A stretch of 64,000 bases of DNA from the NCBI GenBank assembly GCA_010672965.1, contig JAAHFN010000024.1:131635-195634 (forward strand). Direction: 5' to 3'. Shown in pieces: positions 55,921-64,000 of the stretch (position 1 is the first letter of the stretch; each line of letters begins with the position of its first letter). The translations under genes were made by a program, and so were the position numbers. A model generated the notes under the pieces. It saw only the letters and a program-made list of their open reading frames with translations. It had not been told where the DNA came from and did no database searches. Source of the DNA: Oscillatoria sp. SIO1A7 (lineage in GTDB: Bacteria > Cyanobacteriota > Cyanobacteriia > Cyanobacteriales > Laspinemataceae).

Positions 55921-57165
55921 TTAGCAAGACCCTCCATTCTGACGATATGAGTCCGAACTATCGCTCTTCGGAAATTGAGATTTTTCCACCTGGTTGCTAA
56001 CCGAATCCCCTGCCGATTCCCTATTATAATGCGCTTCCCTCGACAAAAACTTAGATATGCGACTGGGAATTGGTTGGCGATTCCGCTGGAAAGCGGGCAG
56101 CATTTCTTTAAGCTGTAGAGCTTCTAAAGCTGACCTAGATTCGCGTATTTTATGCCAAACAGAGCGAGACATCAGCAAAGTAGAATCCATTTGAGTGGCA
56201 CCAATTTGCTCTAAATATTCTTCCCGCTCTGGCTGATAATCTCCCGAAGCCAAATGCAATGACTGAGGCGGAAACTCCCCTGCAATTCTCGCCATTTGCG
56301 ATAATATTTCTGGGTAAAGCCAAGTATAGGCAGGATGAACGGTTAGCTCTGCAGCGTGAGCAAAAGAACCATCGCGAGAGAGTCGCAGCATAAAGTAACC
56401 AATAGCTGCTTTGCGCTGGGGTTCAAATACATAGGCGCTCACGACTTCAACGCGGCTTAGCCATTGGCGAATTCCCTCGATCGCAGCACCCAGGAGGCTG
56501 GTTTCAAAATCGTGGATATGGCGATCGAAAACTTGGCGCACCAACGGAGGCATGGCAGCGGTATCTAATTGGCAAAGCAACTGAGCATCGGCATTGCCCA
56601 CCGGGAGTAGATTTGGCAAATCCGGTTCTCTTTGAGCCAAGCTTTCTAACAATGAAGGGTCTATCGCCCAGTAAGTCATCTGAGCTAAGGGCTGAAATCC
56701 ATTGTGCCGGTAGAGCGCTAGGGCGTCTTTATCGCTGACATTGACTTCAATCAACCACATCCGCGCTTCTCTAACGGTTTCTAGGCAATAGCGGATTAAT
56801 GCCGAGCCGAGTGCCAAGCGATCGCAGCCGGGAGCGATCGCCAAATGCTCGACCCGCCAAGTGCTGCCGCTGCGATTAAAAGGAGAAATCTTAATCAGTC
56901 CCTTAATATTGTCTTCTACTTCCGCCACATAAAGGGACAATAAATGTTCTAGGGGATTTGGAAACAGGCCGAGCAACCTTAACAGCCAATAGTAGCGACT
57001 AATCGCTTGTATTTTTTCGCCGCTATCCATTGTCAGGTCTTCAATGGCCGATATTGGTTCTCGAACTCCTATACCACTGGCCAGCAGACATTCGACAGCT
57101 TGAATGTCTCGGTATTGCAACGGGCGGATAGTCTCTTTGGGACTTTGGGGCAGGTGTAAATTCAT
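55921..57165 (-). CDS. GNAT family acetyltransferase, two GNAT-like halves
   Basis: A 414-residue protein. The N-terminal half is a clear GNAT domain: RPLQYRDIQAVE, then WRVEHLAIAPGCDRLALGSALIRYCLE with the acetyl-CoA loop region, and LIEVNVSDKDALALYRHNGF. The C-terminal half (about 190-350) has a weaker repeat: SAYVFEPQRKAAIGYFMLRLS, HAAELTVHPAYTWL. The last 60 residues are disordered and basic. ATG 57165 is used; upstream frame is GGGGCAGGGG repeat. Substrate unknown. Confidence 0.88.
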   Translation of the reverse strand: MNLHLPQSPKETIRPLQYRDIQAVECLLASGIGVREPISAIEDLTMDSGEKIQAISRYYWLLRLLGLFPNPLEHLLSLYVAEVEDNIKGLIKISPFNRSGSTWRVEHLAIAPGCDRLALGSALIRYCLETVREARMWLIEVNVSDKDALALYRHNGFQPLAQMTYWAIDPSLLESLAQREPDLPNLLPVGNADAQLLCQLDTAAMPPLVRQVFDRHIHDFETSLLGAAIEGIRQWLSRVEVVSAYVFEPQRKAAIGYFMLRLSRDGSFAHAAELTVHPAYTWLYPEILSQMARIAGEFPPQSLHLASGDYQPEREEYLEQIGATQMDSTLLMSRSVWHKIRESRSALEALQLKEMLPAFQRNRQPIPSRISKFLSREAHYNRESAGDSVSNQVEKSQFPKSDSSDSYRQNGGSC

Positions 57166-57451
57166 TTTTTTTAGCCACAATCGGGCAGGGGGGCAGGGGA
57201 AGAGGCAGGGGGGCAGGGGAAGAGGCAGGGGGGCAGGGGGCAGGGAGACAAGGGAGTTTGGGGAGACAAGGGAGTGTGGGGAGACAAGGGAGTGTGGGAG
57301 GCCGCCTACGAGGTGTGGGGAGTGTGGGAGGCGTGGGAAGTTCTCCCTTGTCTCCTCCCTTGTCTCCCCACACTCCCCACACTCCCACACTCCCACACCT
57401 CCCACCCTTCCCACCCTTCCCACACTCCCCACACTCCCCGTCCCCCAGTCT
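57166..57451. repeat. G-rich then C-rich tandem repeat tract
   Basis: GGGGGGCAGGGGAAGAGGCA units (57185-57245), GGGAGTGTGGGGAGACAA units (57245-57320), then CTCCCCACACTCCCC units (57355-57445). The two halves are complementary enough to form a long foldback and G-quadruplexes. Confidence 0.85.
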
Positions 57452-58633
57452 CTACTTACTGGAGTTTGGTCGAATCAGCACCACTGGGGTTTGCTCGTCA
57501 GCATTTCCAGCGGGATTACTTCGCAAGGCTTCTTCTATAAAGGGGGTTGAAAGATCCCGATCTGCTGCTAATATTTTAACTGCCCTCAAATCGTTCGCAT
57601 CTACAATGGCCGCTGAGAGTCCGGTTTCTTGCTTAATTTTCTTTACCACCTCGTCTGGAGAAGAGGGTCCTAGGATGATAAACCGATCGTAGGGAGGCAA
57701 GGTGCCGGTGACATCATCAATAAGCCTCGCCTGCTCCCCTGCAAGCTGGTAAAAAGCTCCGGGCTTGCCGAAAACTTTAGCGATCGCCCCGCCAACAAAA
57801 GCCAAAAATACTCTAACTGGTCCGACAATATCCACCAAAGCCTGCAAGCCGCAAGCAGTAGCCAAACTAGAAGTCGGCATAAAGAAATAACAGACTCGTT
57901 TGGCAACATAGCCCGGTTTTATCTCTGTGGGATTACGCCAGCGTCCCTGCATAATAGCCACCGGCGTCTCGCCAATTGTCACAATATCTCCGGGCTTAGC
58001 GTGGGGGGTGACGTAGCGCTTGACCACATCAACAGTGTTATCGGTATTGCTCAATAAATGAGTTTTAATTGGCAAAACTTTGCCTCCCTCGACCTCTCGC
58101 CAGCGAGGATTCTCCGGCGCTTCGGGATATTTTAGGGGCACCACCGCATTTAACACCCGGGGAATGCGCCCCCCTGGACCGTAAGTAATGTAATTAACCC
58201 GGACCCAGGCAGCTTTTAATCGATCGAGATTGTCTCCAGATATATCTATCGATACTTTAATCTGAGTTTTCTTGCCCACTTTGACAATGTAAGCAAACCA
58301 GTAGCCATCATCTCGGGCTGGTGCGTCGGGATGCATCGGAATTACCCGAGCTAAACAATGGATGTTTTCTGTACTGGTATCCGATAAGAGCGAGACCTCC
58401 GCCCATACCTCCGGCAACATAATCTCTAAGGTGTCTGTGAGGTTGCGGAACTCCAAGATGCCGACTAATTGATGCTTTTCGGGAGATAAAACTTCCCGTT
58501 TCCATTCTCCTGGGGTCAGTTCTAAGTCATTGCCCGGACGACGCCGGTATTGTATTTCAAGGGCCAGGAAAGCTGCCCCCAGTAACAAAGCAGCAGATCC
58601 CAGTCCAATGGATAGGGTTAGAGCGATCGCCAC
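57452..58633 (-). CDS. CofE-like F420-0:gamma-glutamyl ligase
   Basis: A 393-residue protein with an N-terminal transmembrane helix (about 5-25), then a domain resembling the F420-0:gamma-glutamyl ligase (CofE) family: KPGDIVTIGETPVAIMQGR, then FGKPGAFYQLAGEQARLIDDVTGTLPPYDRFIILGP and LSAAIVDANDLRAVKILA. Cyanobacteria generally lack F420, so the true substrate is unknown. It is 286 bp from the GNAT gene on the same strand. Confidence 0.85.
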   Translation of the reverse strand: MAIALTLSIGLGSAALLLGAAFLALEIQYRRRPGNDLELTPGEWKREVLSPEKHQLVGILEFRNLTDTLEIMLPEVWAEVSLLSDTSTENIHCLARVIPMHPDAPARDDGYWFAYIVKVGKKTQIKVSIDISGDNLDRLKAAWVRVNYITYGPGGRIPRVLNAVVPLKYPEAPENPRWREVEGGKVLPIKTHLLSNTDNTVDVVKRYVTPHAKPGDIVTIGETPVAIMQGRWRNPTEIKPGYVAKRVCYFFMPTSSLATACGLQALVDIVGPVRVFLAFVGGAIAKVFGKPGAFYQLAGEQARLIDDVTGTLPPYDRFIILGPSSPDEVVKKIKQETGLSAAIVDANDLRAVKILAADRDLSTPFIEEALRSNPAGNADEQTPVVLIRPNSSK

Positions 58634-59098
58634 AATTCACCTCACCAACAAATGGTAACAAACTAGGGTGTGGGGTGTAGGGTGTGGGGTGTGGGGACAT
58701 GGGGACATGGGGACAATTGCCCAGACCCTACACCCTACGCCCCACACCCTACACCCGAAAAAAACCTACACCCGAAAAAAACCTACACCCCACACCCTAC
58801 ACCCTACACCCGAAAAAAACCTACACCGTAGGCGTAGCCGCCCCGTAGGCGTAGCCCGCCCTCCGGGGCGTAGGGGCTTGGCGGCCCCACACCCCACACC
58901 CTAATTAGGGGGAAAGTCTCAAGGTAATAAGTTAAAAGTCAAAAGTGAAGAAACACTCCCTCCGTTCCCCCTAAGCCTATTCACTGTTAACCTTTGACTT
59001 TTGATTTATTACCTTGAGGCTTTTGACTTATTACCTTGAGACTTTTGACTTATTACCTTGAGACTTTTGACTTATTACCTTGAGACTTTTGACTTCCA
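58634..59098. repeat. CACCCTACACCC and ACTTTTGACTTATTACC tandem repeats
   Basis: Units GGTGTGGGGTGTA (58668-58715), CACCCGAAAAAAACCTA (58750-58830), a GCGTAGGGG palindrome stretch (58826-58880), and four units of ACTTATTACCTTGAGACTTTTG (59006-59095), with an inverse unit at 58918-58945. No gene. Confidence 0.8.
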
Positions 59099-60133
59099 AT
59101 GCCCAATTCCCAATGCCCAATTCCCAAGAATCGCCGCTTATTTTTAAAAAGTCTGGGGCTGAGTCTATTAGCAACCCAGTTGCCAGCCGCCGCCAGTTTA
59201 GGCGATCGCCCAAATACAATAGCCCCACCTCGCCTCAAAGTTGGGGATACCGTGGCATTAATTAGTCCTGCCAGCCCCGTGGATGCGGAAGATGTCGAAT
59301 TTGCCAAACAAGTCTTATCGAAATTCGGGCTAAAAGCTAAGTTAGGAAAACATGTTTTAGACGAATACGGCTATCTCGCCGGAAGGGATAGCGATCGCGC
59401 CGCCGACGTTAACGCTATGTTTGGCGATCGCAGCGTGCGGGCGCTACTCACCATGCGGGGCGGATGGGGATGCAATCGTATTTTGCCATTGCTCGACTAT
59501 CAGCTCATTCGCCAAAACCCCAAAATCACCATCGGATTTAGCGACATTACCGCTCTACTCTTAGGGATTTACGCCCGCAGCGGCGTCATAACTTTTCACG
59601 GCCCGGTAGGCATCTCTTCTTGGAATCCCTTTTCCACCAGTTATGCCCAGCGGATTCTCTTCCAAGGGCAATCAGCGACCCTGCGCAATCCTCGCCAAAT
59701 TTCTGTAGAAACCATTGTCCCGGGCAAAGCTAGGGGACGTTTGCTGGGAGGAAATTTATCCGTAATCGCCTCGATGGTCGGTTCTGATTATCTGCCCGAC
59801 TGGAATCAAGCTATATTATTTGTCGAGGAAGTAGGCGAGGATGTTTACCGCATAGACCGGATGCTGACTCAGCTCAAACTAGCTGGAATTCTAGACCAAT
59901 TGGCTGGGTTTATTTTTACTCAATGTATCGATTGCACTGCAGAGGACGACGAAGATCCCTCCCTGACTTTGCCCCAGGTTTTGCAGGATCTTATTAAACC
60001 CTTGGGCATTCCCGCTTGGTATGGCTCGGCGATCGGTCATCTTCGCGATAACTTTACCGTGCCCATTGGCCTGGAAGTAGAGATTGATGCCTCTCGCGGG
60101 ATAATTAGGATGTTGGAGTCCGCTACAGTTTAA
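59099..60133 (+). CDS. LD-carboxypeptidase (S66), Tat-exported
   Basis: A 344-residue murein tetrapeptidase. The N-terminus has a twin-arginine signal: NRRLFLKSLG (about 11-20) followed by a hydrophobic stretch and AAA. The peptidase part shows VALISPASP, a nucleophile region RGGWGCNRILPLLDY, GFSDITAL, and a second strand LLGGNLSVI, with His in GSAIGHLRDNF. It trims peptidoglycan stem peptides at the D-Ala end. The start ATG and the first codons MPNSQCPIP come from the dispersed ATGCCCAATTCCC repeat, so the true start could be different; no other ATG precedes the RR motif. Confidence 0.93.
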   Translation: MPNSQCPIPKNRRLFLKSLGLSLLATQLPAAASLGDRPNTIAPPRLKVGDTVALISPASPVDAEDVEFAKQVLSKFGLKAKLGKHVLDEYGYLAGRDSDRAADVNAMFGDRSVRALLTMRGGWGCNRILPLLDYQLIRQNPKITIGFSDITALLLGIYARSGVITFHGPVGISSWNPFSTSYAQRILFQGQSATLRNPRQISVETIVPGKARGRLLGGNLSVIASMVGSDYLPDWNQAILFVEEVGEDVYRIDRMLTQLKLAGILDQLAGFIFTQCIDCTAEDDEDPSLTLPQVLQDLIKPLGIPAWYGSAIGHLRDNFTVPIGLEVEIDASRGIIRMLESATV

Positions 60134-60160
60134 AATTTGCTTGACTCCTGAAGTTAAATT

Positions 60161-60246
60161 TCTGGGGCGAAGCATTCCAGCTTATAAGTTTAAGTTATAG
60201 CAAAGGCTGTCTGGGGAATGCTATCGCCCCTACGCCTTATTTCGAG
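60161..60246. repeat. Element A, inverted partial copy
   Basis: TGGGGCGAAGCATTCC, then GGAATGCTATCGCCCC, the inner arms of element A without outer ends. Confidence 0.7.
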
Positions 60247-60365
60247 GGTTGGTCGTGGCCAAAAAAACATCAAATCTAAAAAACATACCCTTGAACGCGG
60301 GAACCCCTACATTGCATAATTCATATAATTAATTTCGACTTGCGAATCGCGATTTTTGGTAACTG

Positions 60366-61235
60366 ATGGCCAAAAAAACAGGAAAAAAAATAGTTAACGT
60401 GGCATCGGTGCCAATGCGCAGTCCTTTCCGATATCCGGGGGGGAAAACCTGGCTCGTTCCTCGGATTCGACAGTGGCTCGGTAGCAAAAAGGTGCCGCCA
60501 GCAGAATTTATCGAGCCTTTTGCTGGTGGCGGCATTGTCAGTCTAACGGTGGCATTCGAGCAACTAGCCGATCGCGTGACAATGGTGGAACTAGACGAGC
60601 AAGTGGCAGCAGTTTGGCAGACTATTCTTTCTGAGCATGGCAGTTGGCTGGCCGATCGCATCGCCAATTTTGATTTATCCCCGGAGTCTGTTGAGTCAGC
60701 CCTATCGCAACCCGGCCTGGAAATTAGAGAAAAAGCCTTTCAAACTATTCTGAAAAATAGGATTAATCGCGGCGGAATTCTAGCGCCGGGAGCCGGTCGC
60801 ATTAAGCATGGGGAGAATGGCAAGGGGCTAAGGTCGCGCTGGTATCCCGAAACCCTGAAACAGCGTATTTTAGAGATTGCTGCTATCCGGGATAGAATCC
60901 AGTTTGTTGCTGGAGATGGTATGGAAGTGCTTTTGCAGAATGCCAAACGAGAAGATGTGGCATTTTTTATCGACCCGCCTTATAGTGCTGGAGGGAAGAA
61001 AGCCGGTCGGCGGCTCTACAGCTATTGGGAGCTAGACCACGAAGAACTGTTTGCGATCGCCCATAGCTTGCGGGGAGATTTTCTAATGAGCTACGACAAT
61101 ACCGAGGAGATACGTTCCTTGGCAGAGCAATATGGATTTCACTTACAGGCTGTAGCGATGAAAAATACACATCACGCCCAACTGACAGAACTGCTAATTA
61201 GCAAAGTTAGTTGCCAGAGTGAATTGGCACAGTGA
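60366..61235 (+). CDS. Dam-type N6-adenine DNA methyltransferase
   Basis: The 289-residue D12-class enzyme carries PFRYPGGKTWL (SAM binding motif I region), EFIEPFAGGG and the catalytic DPPY (FIDPPYSAGG, near residue 201), with LEIREKAFQTILKNRINRGGIL between. It probably methylates adenine in a short palindrome such as GATC; the target cannot be read. No restriction endonuclease is adjacent, so it looks like an orphan epigenetic methylase. It may interact with the abundance of GATC inside HIP1. Confidence 0.93.
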   Translation: MAKKTGKKIVNVASVPMRSPFRYPGGKTWLVPRIRQWLGSKKVPPAEFIEPFAGGGIVSLTVAFEQLADRVTMVELDEQVAAVWQTILSEHGSWLADRIANFDLSPESVESALSQPGLEIREKAFQTILKNRINRGGILAPGAGRIKHGENGKGLRSRWYPETLKQRILEIAAIRDRIQFVAGDGMEVLLQNAKREDVAFFIDPPYSAGGKKAGRRLYSYWELDHEELFAIAHSLRGDFLMSYDNTEEIRSLAEQYGFHLQAVAMKNTHHAQLTELLISKVSCQSELAQ

Positions 61236-61347
61236 ATTGCCAGAGTTAGTTAGTTGCCACAGTTAATTGGAAAGGCAATTTAGGGCTTTTAGGGATTGGC
61301 AGATTGGTAAAGTCGGGTACGCAATAGGGCATAGTAGGGTGCCAAGT

Positions 61348-61572
61348 TTAAAAACCTGCCACGGTAGAGATTTCATCCACCATTTTTAGTCTTCCTCGAT
61401 GCAAAGCATGAAGCATCCTATCGATGCAACTTCTATATTCTTCGCCAAGAGACTCGTCCAGAACCGCAGCCATTAGTCCGTAGCGGTCTGCGATAGTAAT
61501 GCGACCAGTCTCGGTGACTTGGGCCAACATTTCAGGTAAACCGAAGGGGAGAAGCATGATTTGAGGTTCCAT
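61348..61572 (-). CDS. Small conserved cyanobacterial protein
   Basis: A 74-residue protein: LPFGLPEMLAQVTETGRITIADRYGLMAAVLDESLGEEYRSCIDRML. I do not recognise a function, but the compact helical composition and the small gap to the Dam-like gene suggest a real gene. The final residues KMVDEISTVAGF are typical of short cyanobacterial hypotheticals. Confidence 0.6.
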   Translation of the reverse strand: MEPQIMLLPFGLPEMLAQVTETGRITIADRYGLMAAVLDESLGEEYRSCIDRMLHALHRGRLKMVDEISTVAGF

Positions 61573-61745
61573 TGTTTTTTTCTCTAACTCTATGTCTCCC
61601 AGTATCCGCGCTTTTTCCGATCGGTGGGGCGATCGCAGTCGGTCAAGTTTGGGGATCTTTGTCGCCTATTGTAACGATCTAAATCCCTACCGATTTGCGA
61701 TCGCTCCGCAATAATCCGACGATCGCAGTCACCCTTGCCAGCGAC

Positions 61746-63188
61746 CTAAGTCACAATTTTTGGATCTAATTCTTTCTCAGAAAAATCCTCTAGCCCCTGC
61801 TTCCTTTTTGCGCTGGGTATAACCCCCAAGGAGCCAAACCCATTAAGAACTGATTCGAGCAGGGGGCGGACTTTTGCTACTTGCTCTGCCCGAATAATCG
61901 AATCCCAAATAGATTCAAATTTTTTCCAGCCGCCAGCATATATTAAATGACGCAAGCGATCGTTCCAGGTAGTTTTAGTTTGGACTGACTGGAAAATCGC
62001 ATTCCAACGATAGAATTCCCGATAGGCCCGCCAGTACCCTGCCTCTAGCACCTCTGGGGACATTTTGGCTGGCTTGTAAACCACATGACGGGTGTCGTAT
62101 AAATCCCAGTTGTCGCTGGTAATTCTTCCTTCTGCTGCCATCTGCCGGTACAGGGCGGTATCGGGGTAGGGGGTCAGGATGTGAAAAGTAGCAGTTTCAA
62201 TACCTTGCTGGACCGCCCATTCTACCGTCGAGTCGAATACGTTTTCGTCATCCTCGTCCATGCCAAAGACAAAGCTGCCATTAATCATCACCCCCATATC
62301 GTGCAATCGACGAATCGCCGCTTGATAGTCGCGATTGAGATTGTGATATTTATGCTGTTGCCGTAGATTCGTCGGATTGAGACTCTCAAAACCGACAAAC
62401 AAACTGCGCAGGCCGCTCTCTACTGCTTTCTCTAATAAGTCTGGCTGCAATACCGAATAAACCGTTCCCGCTGCTTGCCACACCCGTCCCATTCCTATCA
62501 TTCCTTCAAACAGCGCTTTGGCAAAAGTCTTGTTGCCAAACAAATGGTCGTCTAAAAAAAATAGATGCCGCCCGGGTAGAGCCTCTATCTCGGCTAAGGC
62601 ATCATCGACTGCTTGGGTGTAGAAGGATTTGCCCCCTGCAAAAAAAGATTCTTTGTAGCAAAAATCGCAGTGGTGGGGACAGCCTCGGGAGACGACTATC
62701 GAATTGGGAACTAAGTATAGATGTCGCTTGATTAAGTCCCGCCGAATTTTGGGCGCGCCAATTAAAGTGCGATCGCGCGATTTGTAGATTTTCTCGGGAT
62801 GTCCCGATCGCCAATCGGCTATAAACTTCGGCCAGGTATCTTCCCCCGGTCCGAGAAAAATTGTATCCGCATGGGCGGCAGCTTCATCGGGCAACGAGGT
62901 GACATGCAGCCCGCCCAGGACTACATAGATGCCTTTTTGCCGGTAGCGATCGGCCAATTCGTAAGCCCGATAAGCTGAAGTTATATAGACTTGGATGGCG
63001 ACTAAATCTGGCTCGTCGTCTAGATCCAAAGTTTCCACATGTTCGTCTTGGATGACAACCTCGTCATCTTCGCTGAAAAATGCCGCCAAGGTTGCTAAGC
63101 CCAATGGCGGAAAGAGAGAATATTTTATCGGTCGCCAGTGAGGGCTAATAGCCTCCGTCAGTGCTGGCAAAATCATTTTTACTTTCAT
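61746..63188 (-). CDS. B12-binding domain radical SAM protein
   Basis: The 480-residue protein combines an N-terminal cobalamin-binding-like domain (about 1-130, VVLGGLHVTSLPDEAAAHAD) with a radical SAM core: Cys170, Cys174 and Cys177 of CPHHCDFC bind the 4Fe-4S cluster. The core continues with FLDDHLFGNK and a barrel strand NGSFVFGMDEDDENVF, then a C-terminal helical domain. The B12 domain lacks the His-on D-x-H-x-x-G motif. Such enzymes methylate unactivated carbons or rearrange lipids; the substrate is unknown. Confidence 0.9.
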   Translation of the reverse strand: MKVKMILPALTEAISPHWRPIKYSLFPPLGLATLAAFFSEDDEVVIQDEHVETLDLDDEPDLVAIQVYITSAYRAYELADRYRQKGIYVVLGGLHVTSLPDEAAAHADTIFLGPGEDTWPKFIADWRSGHPEKIYKSRDRTLIGAPKIRRDLIKRHLYLVPNSIVVSRGCPHHCDFCYKESFFAGGKSFYTQAVDDALAEIEALPGRHLFFLDDHLFGNKTFAKALFEGMIGMGRVWQAAGTVYSVLQPDLLEKAVESGLRSLFVGFESLNPTNLRQQHKYHNLNRDYQAAIRRLHDMGVMINGSFVFGMDEDDENVFDSTVEWAVQQGIETATFHILTPYPDTALYRQMAAEGRITSDNWDLYDTRHVVYKPAKMSPEVLEAGYWRAYREFYRWNAIFQSVQTKTTWNDRLRHLIYAGGWKKFESIWDSIIRAEQVAKVRPLLESVLNGFGSLGVIPSAKRKQGLEDFSEKELDPKIVT

Positions 63189-63204
63189 GCGTCCCAGCCC
63201 AAAT

Positions 63205-63365
63205 TAGGGTGTAGGGTGTAGGGTGTAGGGTGTAGGGAGAGTGTGGGGACTGTGGGCACTGTGGGGAGAGAGGGGAGAACTTTCCGCAGTCTTTCCCACC
63301 CTTCCCGCACCTCCCACACCCTACACCCTACACCCTACACTCTACACCCTACACCCTACACCCCT
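63205..63365. repeat. GTAGGGTGTAGGGTGTA and CACCCTACACCC tandem units
   Basis: GTGTAGG units at 63205-63240 and inverse CCTACAC units at 63320-63362 flank GTGGGGACTGTGGGC units. The halves are complementary, so the stretch can form a foldback. Confidence 0.8.
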
Positions 63366-63388
63366 AGCTGCGATCGCTCCGCTCAAAA

Positions 63389-63628
63389 TTATTTATTCTG
63401 CTGGAGCTGGACGGGTAGTTCTGGAGTGGACATTACCGGGTTATTGTTACTCAAAAAGAATCCCATAACTGCCAACGCGATTATCGCTATAAAGAGATTG
63501 CCAAAATTATTCTCGTCTTCATTGATGTCGCGATCGATCCCGCATTTCAGGCAGACAAAGCGGCTCGGGCGGGACGGGTCGTTGACAATGGGACAGCCAT
63601 TTCCTTCAAACTGGTTATTGCAACTCAT
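63389..63628 (-). CDS. Small zinc-ribbon-like membrane protein
   Basis: A 79-residue protein with Cys residues in NGCPIVND and FVCLKCGID (a possible zinc ribbon), followed by an acidic stretch and one transmembrane helix (FGNLFIAIIALAVMGFFLS). Function unknown. The start ATG 63628 gives MSCNNQFEGNG. It could bind a metal at the membrane. Confidence 0.6.
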   Translation of the reverse strand: MSCNNQFEGNGCPIVNDPSRPSRFVCLKCGIDRDINEDENNFGNLFIAIIALAVMGFFLSNNNPVMSTPELPVQLQQNK

Positions 63629-64000
63629 GTCATTACTCCTGTGAAGCTTGAGATTTTCTTGAGATTCAATTAAAAGCTTCTACTAGATTTATTGGCGTAA
63701 GTTTCCGGTTCTTATGCAATTACTTTTTAAATTATTTGGGGCATTGGGCATTGGGCATTGGGCATTGGGCATTGGATTTATGCACTCAAGTCTATTTAGA
63801 ACCGCTATAGATTTATTGGCGGAAATTGCCCGATGTTATGCGATCGCTGTCTAAATTCTCTGTAGGGGCGGTGCCCCCGTGCCCGCCCGCGATAGGTCTG
63901 GGGCGATCGGGGCGGGCACGGGGGCACCGCCCCTACATTGGATTACATAATTCATTTAGAACCGCTATAAGTTTATTGGCGAAAATTGCCCGATTTTATG
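63629..64000. repeat. Repeat spacer at right edge
   Basis: Contains GGGCATTGG units (63739-63775), two direct repeats of about 47 bp (ATTTAGAACCGCTATA, near 63794 and 63951) and a perfect-type hairpin GTAGGGGCGGTGCCCCC with its complement (63863-63939). No gene; the window ends in the second direct repeat. Confidence 0.8.

Noticed and set aside
57166..57432. N-terminal extension of the GNAT gene
   Set aside because: It is translation of the G-rich tract; MNLHLPQSPK is the family-like start.
58668..58904. 78-codon frame of Pro/Thr/Lys repeats
   Set aside because: It is a reading of CACCCTACACCC tandem DNA.

Overview
The window looks like a chromosomal piece of a filamentous cyanobacterium, perhaps an oscillatorialean. 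The evidence is the very dense HIP1 octamer (GCGATCGC), the photosystem genes psbD, psbC and ycf4, several cyanobacteria-typical families (DUF3727 next to ruvX and mltG, NrtS, DUF6745, CofE-like ligase, orthocaspase-WD40 proteins), and many short dispersed repeats. No rRNA, tRNA, transposase ORF or CRISPR array was recognised.

Region 1 (1-10700, minus strand) is the edge of a natural-product cluster: an MFS exporter, a family 4 glycosyltransferase and a giant NRPS that runs off the left edge. The NRPS reads FkbM O-methyltransferase, FkbH glyceryl loader, ACP, sulfotransferase, C, A (a leucine code readable from the sequence), PCP and E. This predicts a 2-O-methyl-3-O-sulfo-glyceryl-D-Leu start, as in the banyaside and suomilide branch of the aeruginosins. 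Several in-frame copies of a dispersed palindrome sit inside this gene.

Region 2 (11300-25000) is housekeeping: psbC and psbD in an unusual non-overlapping arrangement, ycf4, a lipoprotein cyclophilin, a ketoacyl synthase, a DUF4258 toxin-antitoxin-like pair, a ChaN-like protein, NrtS, a zinc alcohol dehydrogenase-like protein, a 1-Cys peroxiredoxin, cysK and a methyltransferase.

Region 3 (25000-41000) is the accessory island and the most interesting part. Two orthocaspase-WD40 genes flank a sigma-like factor, a WYL/TIGR03985-like CRISPR-associated protein and a hypothetical gene. Then follow three same-strand genes: a caspase-fold protein that has lost both catalytic residues, a 1050-residue receiver-like plus phosphotransferase-kinase-like protein, and a 532-residue protein resembling thymidine phosphorylase. 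I propose these three form an uncharacterised signalling or conflict system.

Region 4 (41000-64000) holds a 1636-residue secreted FG-GAP/Calx-beta/RTX protein, a DUF6745 pair, ureE-ureF-ureG, yqeG, the ruvX-DUF3727-mltG operon, a double-GNAT-like protein, a CofE-like ligase, a Tat-exported LD-carboxypeptidase, an orphan Dam-type methylase and a B12-binding radical SAM protein. Intergenic DNA throughout is filled with MITE-like palindromes and short tandem repeats. Two genes appear to take their start codons from such repeats.
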